8,807 bases of DNA from an uncultured Leucothrix sp. (lineage in GTDB: Bacteria > Pseudomonadota > Gammaproteobacteria > Thiotrichales > Thiotrichaceae). Shown here piece after piece: positions 1 to 6,929 of this stretch. The notes below the pieces were generated by a model. The model did no database searches and was not told the DNA's origin. It was given only the letters and a program-made list of their open reading frames with translations. The stretch lies in contig CALAJG010000234.1 in the NCBI GenBank assembly GCA_937923375.1, positions 1 through 8,807 of the forward strand. The letters run 5' to 3'. The position numbers and the translations under genes are program-made. Each line of letters begins with the position of its first letter. Within the stretch, counting starts at the first letter, position 1.

Positions 1-260
1 CGCACAGACTGGTAAAGCGCCTTAATCAATCGGAACGGTGCTAACACCAATGCCAGCGCACCTTTACCACGAAGGCCTGTGACCTCCAGCCATGCCATTT
101 CGATACCGGCGGCAGGAATCACTCGTGCTTCGAGCCCCTTGCTAGTACCCATCCAGACGACGGGGATGTCTTGCTTTTCCAATGCGCGAGCGACAGCTAG
201 TCCAGGATAAACATGACCACCTGTTCCACCTGCAGTGATTAGTACAGGACGACTAGACAT
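1..260 (-). CDS. murG: MurG, lipid II-forming GlcNAc transferase (5' part only)
   Basis: Only the first 86 codons plus 2 nt are present; the gene runs off the left edge. MurG transfers GlcNAc from UDP-GlcNAc to lipid I on the inner face of the membrane, giving lipid II. The visible N-terminal domain has the family's glycine-rich loop GGTGGH at residues 11-16, followed by VYPGLAVARAL (17-27). It also has a WMGTSKGLEARVIP stretch (36-49) and TGLRGKG (61-67), which match the conserved N-terminal blocks of MurG, including the LRGKG block next to the lipid I site. The start is ATG at 258-260, one base overlapping the ftsW stop (TAATG), with GAGGT 8 nt upstream. E. coli MurG is about 355 residues, so roughly three quarters of the protein lies outside. 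Assignment is secure from motif and position. Confidence 0.97.
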   Translation of the reverse strand, partial: MSSRPVLITAGGTGGHVYPGLAVARALEKQDIPVVWMGTSKGLEARVIPAAGIEMAWLEVTGLRGKGALALVLAPFRLIKALYQSV

Positions 261-1567
261 TAGCTAGTACCTCGCGCAGGACGTCGTGACGTTGCTGTTC
301 GTCTGCTGGCTGCTGCAGCTTTGCGCTTGCGTGACGTTTTGGCGATTTTGGACGGCGCTTGCTTACGTGCCACTTCTCTTTCTTTTCGCTGCTTTTGTTT
401 CTGAAGCTCTCTGTCAGACAGTCCAAACAACGCAATTTGTGTATCGCGATGGGTTCTCATCAGCAGCGCCATCGCAATCAAAATGCTTAGCAAACTGCTT
501 CCACCGTAACTTATAAACGGCAACGTCAAACCCTTAGGTGGCAAAATGGCGAGATTCACGCCGATATGGAACAGCACTTGAAAACCAATCCAGAAACCGA
601 TGCCATAAGCAACATAAGCCCCATAATGAAGCTTCGCCTTATCGGCATTGAAACCAATGACAAATGCACGTTGAACCAACCATGCAAACAGGGCAAGTGT
701 TATTACAATACCGAGAAAGCCGAATTCTTCAGCTAGGACCGCAAACACATAGTCATTGTGTGCTTCAGGTAGATAAAACAGCTTCTGCACGCTGCCACCT
801 AAGCCCACGCCGAACCAGCCGCCATCACCAATTCCCATTAGTGAGTGAACTGTCTGATAACCTTTGTCTTGCGCGTGCTCCCAAGGATTCAAAAACGCAA
901 CCACTCGCGCAACGCGATAACCACCCGCCATTACCATGCCAACCATGGCAACAATGGCAATCACCAGCAAGAAAAACAAGCGATGTAACTTAACACCTCC
1001 CAAGAACAGAAGAGCCAGTCCGGTAGCGGTTATCATGATGACGCTTCCAAAGTCAGGCTCCAGAATCAATAGGATATCGATGACAACGATGATTAATAGC
1101 GGCACAAACAGTGGCTTATAAGATTTCGACTCTGAGAGGTCCTTACCATGACGAACCAAGTATCCAGCCATGTATAAAATAAAACTAATCTTGGTAATTT
1201 CAGAGATCTGGATAGACAATGGCCCAACCCCCAACCAACGAGTGCTTCCGTTGATTTCTTTACCAACCACCAATACTGTAATAAGTAAAATTAATATCGG
1301 AATCAGTATCGTTGGCCCTAAATTTTGCCATGTCGTCAACCTGAACTGATAAGTGATGTAAGCAGCTAACCCACCTATCGCAAGAAAAATAAGCTGCTTG
1401 TTTAAGTAAAAATAAGCTGAGCCATTACTTTTTTCTGCGATAGCAATCGAAGCGGAAGTCATGACAACCGTGCCCAGACCGATCAACAGCAAAATATTGA
1501 TCAACAGCGCGCGGTCAATATAGCGCTCCCATTCAGGGTAAAAATCAGCAAGAATTCGCTTTAGCAT
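260..1567 (-). CDS. ftsW: FtsW, septal SEDS peptidoglycan polymerase
   Basis: A 435-residue polytopic membrane protein of the SEDS family (FtsW/RodA/SpoVE), the lipid II glycosyltransferase that works with FtsI at the septum. About ten hydrophobic segments are visible, the first at about 21-41 and the last at about 349-371. Family blocks are NGSTRWLGVG (106-115), EPDFGSV (170-176), NPWE (227-230), GYQTVHSLMGIGDGG (236-250), LPEAHNDYVFA (266-276) and PPKGLTLPFISYGGSS (343-358). D272 in the HND triplet aligns with the essential Asp297 of E. coli FtsW. It is FtsW rather than RodA by its place between murD and murG and by the YLPEAHND block. The ATG overlaps the murD stop by 7 nt (ATGCTAA) and has AGGAGG just upstream. 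Two oddities: the usual QP(S/A)E block reads QISE (120-123), and residues from about 388 to the end form a Lys/Arg/Ala-rich tail. Confidence 0.97.
   Translation of the reverse strand: MLKRILADFYPEWERYIDRALLINILLLIGLGTVVMTSASIAIAEKSNGSAYFYLNKQLIFLAIGGLAAYITYQFRLTTWQNLGPTILIPILILLITVLVVGKEINGSTRWLGVGPLSIQISEITKISFILYMAGYLVRHGKDLSESKSYKPLFVPLLIIVVIDILLILEPDFGSVIMITATGLALLFLGGVKLHRLFFLLVIAIVAMVGMVMAGGYRVARVVAFLNPWEHAQDKGYQTVHSLMGIGDGGWFGVGLGGSVQKLFYLPEAHNDYVFAVLAEEFGFLGIVITLALFAWLVQRAFVIGFNADKAKLHYGAYVAYGIGFWIGFQVLFHIGVNLAILPPKGLTLPFISYGGSSLLSILIAMALLMRTHRDTQIALFGLSDRELQKQKQRKEREVARKQAPSKIAKTSRKRKAAAASRRTATSRRPARGTS
269..273 (-). promoter_or_regulatory. Ribosome binding site of murG
   Basis: GAGGT on the minus strand, 8 nt before the murG ATG and inside the last codons of ftsW. 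It supports the ATG at 258-260 as the start and fits termination-reinitiation at the TAATG junction. Confidence 0.6.
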
Positions 1568-2907
1568 AAAACCTCCTGTCTGACTGTTTCCATGAAGATC
1601 TGTCCACGCTGCTCATAATTATCAAACATATCGAAACTGGCACAAGCCGGCGATAACAGCACATTGTCACCGATGCAGGCCAATTCCTCGGCTTGCTTCA
1701 CAGCATCTACTATGTCGTTGGCGAATACGATTGGGATGTCACCTTTAAGCGCTAGCGCTATCAACTCGGCGTCTTCTCCAAATAAAACCACCGCTCTGGC
1801 GTACTTCTGAACAACATCGGCCAGGGGAGAAAAGTCAGCATTTTTGCCTTGCCCACCTGCCAATAATACGGTTTTCCCCGGAAGTCCCTGAAGTGCCGCA
1901 ACCGTTGCACCAACATTGGTTCCTTTGGAGTCGTTAAACCAATGAATGCCATTGTGTTGGCCAATCCATTGAGTTCGATGCTCAAGCCCATCAAACTCCC
2001 GCAGCGCCTCCAGACAGGGCTCTAGGTCAATTCCTGCTGCTTCAGCTAATGCAAGAGCAGCCAGAGCATTAACTTCATTGTGGCTGCCAGTCACCTTCAT
2101 TTCAGTCGTGTCTAACAATTTTTCATCGCCCCTAACCAGCCAGCGAAGCCCCTCTGCCAGCTCCACACCAAAGTGGCCGTTGTGGGTTGGCCCTGCGCCA
2201 AACGTAATCGCTCGGCTATCGTTTGCCAGATTTACAACTGTTTTATCGTCACGATTAGCAACCTTTATTTCACAGTTTTTATAAATTTTCGCTTTAGCAG
2301 CCGCATATAAATCAATACGTCCGGAGTAACGATCCAAATGATCTTCAGTAATATTGAGAATGCAAGCCGCCTTACATTTCAGGCTGTCCGTTGTTTCCAG
2401 TTGGAAACTTGATAGTTCCAAAATATAAAGCTCAGTTTTTCGCTGATTTAAAAGCTCTAACGCTGGCAAACCAATGTTTCCACCTGTGGCCACTTTTACC
2501 CCTGCTTTTTTTGCCATCATATCCAGCAAGGTAGTAACTGTTGTCTTTCCGTTAGATCCGGTAATAGCAACGATCGGCGCTTTGGCTTCACGCGCGAATA
2601 ATTCAATATCGCCAATTACTTCGATCCCCAAAGATCGAGCCTTTTCTATATCAGGTGTCGCCAAAGCAATACCCGGGCTAACAATCATCCTTTGAGCTGT
2701 ACACATCACCTCGGCGCTTAGTCCGCCAAAATAACGTTCAACATTTGGAAACTCTGTTCTTAAGGTATCTGCTGAGGGCGGTTCAGCACGTGTATCCATT
2801 ACTGCAAATGGCACATCCCTAGCCGATAAATAGCGCGCTATTGAAAGTCCGGTCCTTCCAAGACCGACGATCAATGTATGCCAATTTGTCCGCTGTACCT
2901 GCTGCAT
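1561..2907 (-). CDS. murD: MurD, UDP-MurNAc-L-Ala:D-glutamate ligase
   Basis: The 448-residue cytoplasmic ATP-dependent ligase adds D-Glu to UDP-MurNAc-L-Ala (E. coli MurD has 438). The N-terminal Rossmann-like domain starts with IVGLGRTGLS (13-22), the MurD nucleotide-sugar loop. The central ATPase domain holds GSNGKTT (117-123), ELSSFQLE (164-171), NITEDHLDRY (185-194) and K205 in AAAKAKIY, the expected carbamylated lysine. Later come HRTQWIG (310-316) and FNDSKGTN (324-331), and the C-terminal domain ends with LSPACASFDMFDNYEQRG (418-435), which carries the D-Glu-binding signature of MurD. All key residues are present. The ATG lies 4 nt after the mraY stop, the only junction here that does not overlap. 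Its Shine-Dalgarno is poor (GAAGGT at 2919-2924, 11 nt away), so translation probably relies on ribosomes coming from mraY. The end overlaps ftsW by 7 nt. Confidence 0.98.
   Translation of the reverse strand: MQQVQRTNWHTLIVGLGRTGLSIARYLSARDVPFAVMDTRAEPPSADTLRTEFPNVERYFGGLSAEVMCTAQRMIVSPGIALATPDIEKARSLGIEVIGDIELFAREAKAPIVAITGSNGKTTVTTLLDMMAKKAGVKVATGGNIGLPALELLNQRKTELYILELSSFQLETTDSLKCKAACILNITEDHLDRYSGRIDLYAAAKAKIYKNCEIKVANRDDKTVVNLANDSRAITFGAGPTHNGHFGVELAEGLRWLVRGDEKLLDTTEMKVTGSHNEVNALAALALAEAAGIDLEPCLEALREFDGLEHRTQWIGQHNGIHWFNDSKGTNVGATVAALQGLPGKTVLLAGGQGKNADFSPLADVVQKYARAVVLFGEDAELIALALKGDIPIVFANDIVDAVKQAEELACIGDNVLLSPACASFDMFDNYEQRGQIFMETVRQEVLC
1572..1577 (-). promoter_or_regulatory. Ribosome binding site of ftsW, close spacing
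   Basis: A full AGGAGG on the minus strand, only 4 nt (TTTT) from the ftsW ATG and lying within the last codons of murD. It is a strong Shine-Dalgarno core at the short end of usual spacing, and fixes the ftsW start at 1567. Confidence 0.7.
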
Positions 2908-2911
2908 CGTC

Positions 2912-4012
2912 TTAACGTACCTTCAATGTAGCTAGACCAATCAATACAAGAATGATGGTGATTATCCAGAACCGAACGATTACCTTAGGCTCAGCCCAAC
3001 CTTTTAACTCATAGTGATGATGTATCGGCGCCATCCTGAATATGCGCTTGCCCGTCATTTTGAAAGAACCCACCTGTAATATGACCGATATGGCTTCTAT
3101 CACAAAAATACCGCCCATGATGGCTAGTACGATTTCCTGACGAACGATAACCGCTACCACACCCAGCCCAGCACCTAGAGCAAGAGCACCAACATCACCC
3201 ATAAAGACCTGAGCGGGGTAAGTGTTAAACCAGAGAAACCCTAAGCCAGCACCAAAGATAGTGGCGCAGAAGATGACCATTTCACCAACGCCAGGTATAT
3301 AAGGGATCCCCAAGTAACCTGCAAACACGCTATTACCGCTAAGGTAGGCAAATACACCTAATCCTGCTGAAACCAAGATCGTTGGCATGATAGCCAACCC
3401 ATCTAATCCGTCAGTTAAATTTACCGCGTTACTTGCTCCTACAATGACAAGATAACTCCAAGGGATAAACAACCAACCGAGCTGAAAGAACAAATCTTTA
3501 AAAACCGGAATGAATAAGGTCGTTTCTGTAGGAGAAGGATTATCAGCCGTAGGAGTCGCAAACAGGTAGAGCGCTAGGACGCCAATAAATGCAATCCCTG
3601 ACAATCCCAAATATTTATACCGGCCGGGCAAACCAACGCTGTTGCGATACTTAAGCTTTAAATAATCATCTAATCCACCAACAATGCCTGAGCCCAGCGT
3701 GACGAAAAGCGTAATCCAGACATAATAATTACTTAAGTCTCCCCACATTAACGTTGAAACGCCGATAGCCAGCAGCACCAGTGCGCCACCCATAGTCGGC
3801 GTGCCTGTTTTCGCTAGATGCGTCTGCGGCCCGTCATCACGGATACTTTGACCAATTTTCAATTCAGTCAGACGGCGGATCATCAAAGGCCCCATGGCCA
3901 AACATAAACCCAACGCGGTTAGCACTGCCAAAATTCCACGCAGCGTTAAATATTTAAAAACATCAAAGAAGCTGAAGCTCTGAGCTAACCATTCGAAGAG
4001 TAAAACTAGCAT
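2912..4012 (-). CDS. mraY: MraY, phospho-MurNAc-pentapeptide transferase (translocase I)
   Basis: This 366-residue integral membrane enzyme moves phospho-MurNAc-pentapeptide from UDP to undecaprenyl phosphate, making lipid I (E. coli MraY has 360 residues). About ten hydrophobic segments are seen. The Mg2+ and substrate blocks are all present: GTPTMGG (70-76), the aspartate pair D115-D116 in GLDDY, NAVNLTDGLDGLA (195-207), WFNTYPAQVFMGDVG (261-275) with D273 matching catalytic Asp267 of E. coli, and the triple histidine HHH (331-333) in PIHHHYELKGW. The C terminus VLIGLATLKVR is nearly the same as in E. coli and Pseudomonas. The GALALG form after MGDV also occurs in pseudomonads and is not a defect. 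The ATG overlaps the murF stop by 7 nt (ATGCTAG). Confidence 0.99.
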   Translation of the reverse strand: MLVLLFEWLAQSFSFFDVFKYLTLRGILAVLTALGLCLAMGPLMIRRLTELKIGQSIRDDGPQTHLAKTGTPTMGGALVLLAIGVSTLMWGDLSNYYVWITLFVTLGSGIVGGLDDYLKLKYRNSVGLPGRYKYLGLSGIAFIGVLALYLFATPTADNPSPTETTLFIPVFKDLFFQLGWLFIPWSYLVIVGASNAVNLTDGLDGLAIMPTILVSAGLGVFAYLSGNSVFAGYLGIPYIPGVGEMVIFCATIFGAGLGFLWFNTYPAQVFMGDVGALALGAGLGVVAVIVRQEIVLAIMGGIFVIEAISVILQVGSFKMTGKRIFRMAPIHHHYELKGWAEPKVIVRFWIITIILVLIGLATLKVR

Positions 4013-5400
4013 GCGACACTTCCTGTTTGGTTATTTGGAAGGTTGCTGGCCGTAAGCTTCAAGGCTTCGATAACTCGTTCCATGCGCATACTGCGTGATC
4101 CTTTCACTAAAACTGTCGTGTTATTAATTTGTTGCTTTAACGCATCTAGCATGGGTTCGATATCTTGATAATGACGTGCATTTTTACCAAACGATTTTGC
4201 AGCCTGCTGAGCGTACGTTCCTAAACAGAAAAGCTTTTCTATACCCTTATCCCGAGCATAAACACCAATGTCGGCATGCAACTGCTCCACATCGTCACCC
4301 AACTCACCCATGTCACCCAAAACAAGCACTCGTTCACCTGCCGTAAACTCGCTAAGCACATCAATCGCAGCCTTCATAGAAGATGGATTCGCGTTATAGG
4401 TATCATCGATTAGTTTGGAGTTTCGTGGTCCATCGTAAGGCGTTAAGCGACCTTTAACCGGCGTTAACGTTTCGAGACCTTGCTTGATTTCTTGTAGCGT
4501 TGCACCAACGGCAATTGCTGCACTTGCTGCAGCCAGCGCGTTACATTGATTGTGTCGACCCAATAGCGCTAAGGAAATTTCTACAGATTTATCTGTATTT
4601 TCCCCAGCTGCATGTGAGAGGACCAACATCCCTGTTGGTGAGGCCTTTCCCTGTACTGTCGCAGCCTTATCCATGCCAAAACTAATTACCCGCTTGCCAG
4701 CTACACAGCTGTGCCAGTAATCAGCATAATCATCGTCCGCATTGATGATTGCTATTCCAGCGTCACTAAGACCCTGAAAAATTTCTGCTTTGGCACGTGA
4801 AACCCCTTCCACGCTGCCGAAGCCTTCCAGATGTGACGCGCCCGCATTGTTGAGGATCGCGACATCAGGTTTACCAATTTTTGTTAAGAAGGCAATTTCA
4901 TTGAAATGATTCGCCCCCATTTCAATTACGGCGTAGTCGTGCTGCTTGCGTAATCTTAATAATGTCAGTGGTACACCCAGATCATTATTAAGGTTGCCCA
5001 GCGTTGCTAACACATCGCCTTTAACGCTTAATATAGCACTCAGCATTTCTTTAACGGTGGTTTTACCATTACTACCCGTTAATGCGATCAGAGGAGAATC
5101 AAATTGATGACGCCACTCAGACGCAAATCTAGCCAAGGCCTGCCGTGTATCATCCACAACGATCTGTGGCAGATTACAATCGATTACCGTATCAACTAAT
5201 GCAGCGCCAGCCTGCCCCTCTAACGTAGAAACGAAATCATGAGCATCAAAGCGCTCTCCACGAATGGCGATAAATAATTGCTCAGGAGTGACCAAACGCG
5301 AGTCAGTTGCCACTGAATCAATGTTGATAGCATTCATTTCAAGGCTGCCGTGTAGCTCGCCGCCAACCATTTGAGCAATTTCTGAGAGTGTCCAAGTCAT
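4006..5400 (-). CDS. murF: MurF, D-Ala-D-Ala-adding ligase
   Basis: The 464-residue cytoplasmic ligase joins D-Ala-D-Ala to UDP-MurNAc-tripeptide (E. coli MurF has 452). The N-terminal substrate domain has SVATDSR (29-35) and LFIAIRGERFDAHDF (42-56), typical of MurF. The ATPase domain has TGSNGKTT (108-115), NLNNDLGVP (136-144), EMGANHFNEI (160-169), NNAGASHLEGFGS (184-196) and K204 in AKAEIF, the likely carbamylated lysine. Then follow GRHNQCNALAA (281-291) and DDTYNANPSSMKAA (332-345), and the C-terminal domain has GDMGELG (362-368) and VKGSRSMRMERV (432-443). All key residues are intact. The last 14 residues (451-464) are polar and low in conservation, and their final codons overlap the mraY start. 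The ATG overlaps the murE stop as ATGA. MurF and MurE are related ligases, but the NLNNDLGVP and YNANPSSM blocks set MurF apart. Confidence 0.98.
   Translation of the reverse strand: MTWTLSEIAQMVGGELHGSLEMNAINIDSVATDSRLVTPEQLFIAIRGERFDAHDFVSTLEGQAGAALVDTVIDCNLPQIVVDDTRQALARFASEWRHQFDSPLIALTGSNGKTTVKEMLSAILSVKGDVLATLGNLNNDLGVPLTLLRLRKQHDYAVIEMGANHFNEIAFLTKIGKPDVAILNNAGASHLEGFGSVEGVSRAKAEIFQGLSDAGIAIINADDDYADYWHSCVAGKRVISFGMDKAATVQGKASPTGMLVLSHAAGENTDKSVEISLALLGRHNQCNALAAASAAIAVGATLQEIKQGLETLTPVKGRLTPYDGPRNSKLIDDTYNANPSSMKAAIDVLSEFTAGERVLVLGDMGELGDDVEQLHADIGVYARDKGIEKLFCLGTYAQQAAKSFGKNARHYQDIEPMLDALKQQINNTTVLVKGSRSMRMERVIEALKLTASNLPNNQTGSVAC
4020..4024 (-). promoter_or_regulatory. Ribosome binding site of mraY
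   Basis: AGGAA on the minus strand, 7 nt before the mraY ATG and within the 3' end of murF. It supports the start at 4012. Confidence 0.55.
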
Positions 5401-6929
5401 GCCACGGCCCTCTCGGCCAACTTAGCCAGTGCGCGAGTAATTTGCTCGCGATCATCGAAAGGCAATTCACGGTCTTCGACTAATTGTGATTTTTCATGGC
5501 CTTTGCCGGCCACCAATACCACATCACCGGCTTCGGCGCTGGCAATTGCCTTATTGATAGCAATGGCACGATCATGCTCTACATCTACCGATTCAGGCTG
5601 CTCAAAACCTGCCAGAATTTCCTGCATAATTTGTTTTGGATTTTCGTAACGAGGGTTATCGTCGGTGACGATGACACTATCGGCCAATCGTTCAGCAACG
5701 GCTGCCATCAGGGTGCGCTTACCCTTATCCCGATTACCACCGCAGCCAAATACACAAATCAATTTACCAGTGCAATGCGAGCGCAACGCCTTTAGCACTG
5801 ACTCGAGTGCAGCAGGGGTATGCGCATAATCTACAGCAACAAGAAAGTTCTGAGAGAAACCTACCGAAGCAGAATATTCAACTTTTTCGATACGCCCAGG
5901 GACAGTACTCACTTTAGACACCATCGCTATCGCTTCTTCCGGCGAATTACCTAAGGCGATTAATGCACCAGCAGCTGCCAGCAAATTACTCAAATTAAAA
6001 TCGCCAAGCACGGAGGCATTCAGTCGATAACTTTCGCCTCGATAAGCGATATCAGCGCTTAGCCCCTGATGATCAAATTTCGCACTAGATGCGACCAGAG
6101 CATTTGGAACCAGATCTATTGAATCATGTTCTTCACATGAGCTATAACCATAAACAGCAGTTTCTGTTTGCTTTAATTTTTTCGCTAGCCGAACGCCAAA
6201 CTTATCATTGAGATTTAACACAACAGTTTTGGGTTGATGCTGAGTAAACAAGCGAGCTTTGGCGTCCGCGTAAGCCTCAACCGTACCATGATAATCAAGA
6301 TGATCGCGTGTCAGATTGCTCAGTACCGCTACATCAAATACCACACCGGCAACGCGCTGCTGATCCAGCGCATGTGAAGAAACCTCCATCGCCACACAGC
6401 GACTCCCTCGCGTGCTGAGGCGTTGGAGATTCTTATGGACAGAGATCACATCGGGCGTGGTGTGTGTCGCTTTTTCTAAAGCGCTTGGGTTACCAATACC
6501 GAGTGTTCCTATCACTGAACACGATTCACCAGAGGCATTCATTGCCTGTGCTAAAAAGTGGCTTACAGAAGTTTTTCCGTCGGTTCCTGTAATCCCGACA
6601 ATCTGCAGTGGCTGATCGGAGTAATCATAAAGACGGGCTGCAATTCCGCCTAGGCTCGCTGGTAATTCTTTTATGGCAATAAGAGGGATATCAAGTGGCG
6701 GGGGATCAATTGTTTGATCGTAATCCCAAAGTATAGCAACTGCTCCCAATTGCTCTGCGATAGCCGCATATTTTATGCCATGTTCGCTGGTTCCCTTCAA
6801 TGCAACGAACACATAACCCTGCTTAACTTCACGACTGTCTATTGTCATTTCTGACAGCTCAACATTCGTGTAGGAAGATACCATAACACCAGGTACATTT
6901 TCTAACAAAGTCTTAAGAGAAATCGACAT
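5397..6929 (-). CDS. murE: MurE, UDP-MurNAc-tripeptide synthetase, meso-DAP type
   Basis: The 510-residue cytoplasmic ligase adds the third stem-peptide residue to UDP-MurNAc-L-Ala-D-Glu (E. coli MurE has 495). Blocks in order: TIDSREVKQGYVFVALKG (29-46) of the UDP-binding domain, TGTDGKTS (114-121) as the ATP loop, HTTPD (156-160), EVSSHALDQ (182-190), NLTRDHLDYHG (205-215), K224 in DAKARLF as the likely carbamylated lysine, LGDFNLSN (308-315), VDYAHTPAAL (366-375), FGCGGNRDKGKR (394-405), DDNPRYENP (423-431) and GKGHE (475-479). DNPR is the family's marker for meso-diaminopimelate; lysine-adding enzymes differ there, so a Gram-negative A1-gamma wall is inferred. The ATP loop has Asp and Ser where E. 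coli has TGTNGKTT. The ATG overlaps the ftsI stop by one base (TAATG) and has an ideal AAGGAGG. Confidence 0.98.
   Translation of the reverse strand: MSISLKTLLENVPGVMVSSYTNVELSEMTIDSREVKQGYVFVALKGTSEHGIKYAAIAEQLGAVAILWDYDQTIDPPPLDIPLIAIKELPASLGGIAARLYDYSDQPLQIVGITGTDGKTSVSHFLAQAMNASGESCSVIGTLGIGNPSALEKATHTTPDVISVHKNLQRLSTRGSRCVAMEVSSHALDQQRVAGVVFDVAVLSNLTRDHLDYHGTVEAYADAKARLFTQHQPKTVVLNLNDKFGVRLAKKLKQTETAVYGYSSCEEHDSIDLVPNALVASSAKFDHQGLSADIAYRGESYRLNASVLGDFNLSNLLAAAGALIALGNSPEEAIAMVSKVSTVPGRIEKVEYSASVGFSQNFLVAVDYAHTPAALESVLKALRSHCTGKLICVFGCGGNRDKGKRTLMAAVAERLADSVIVTDDNPRYENPKQIMQEILAGFEQPESVDVEHDRAIAINKAIASAEAGDVVLVAGKGHEKSQLVEDRELPFDDREQITRALAKLAERAVA
5408..5414 (-). promoter_or_regulatory. 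Ribosome binding site of murF
   Basis: GAGAGGG on the minus strand, 7 nt before the murF ATG and inside the last codons of murE. It is a moderate Shine-Dalgarno supporting the ATGA-coupled start at 5400. Confidence 0.5.

Noticed and set aside
260..406. The basic FtsW tail as a possible frameshift or assembly error.
   Set aside because: The frame stays open to a stop that overlaps the murG ATG by one base, with a suitable murG ribosome binding site, as expected for a genuine coupled junction.
286..516. Plus-strand frame of 76 codons opposite the FtsW tail, Leu/Phe/Cys-rich and membrane-like.
   Set aside because: The hydrophobic look follows from the complement of Lys/Arg/Ala codons in the basic tail. 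There is no good start site upstream and the ftsW frame is fixed by the murG junction.
1748..1759. 12-bp perfect palindrome AGCGCTAGCGCT, a possible operator.
   Set aside because: It sits inside murD and encodes an Ala-Leu repeat; GCGCTAGC-type words arise readily from Ala and Leu codons, and there is no promoter nearby.
1761..1994. Minus-strand frame of 77 codons in a second frame within murD.
   Set aside because: It lies wholly inside murD, which is intact and full of family motifs through this stretch, so it is neither a frameshift remnant nor a separate gene.
4622..4639. Perfect 7-bp inverted repeat with a 4-nt loop (ACCAACA/TGTTGGT), a possible terminator or attenuator.
   Set aside because: It lies in the middle of the murF coding region, has no T-run on either strand after the stem, and its bases are explained by the codons.
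5496..5795. Plus-strand open frame of about 99 codons antisense to murE, and similar shorter plus-strand frames across the window.
   Set aside because: They are opposite strongly conserved Mur or Fts coding sequence, show no recognisable domain and no convincing ribosome binding site; they are shadows of the real genes.
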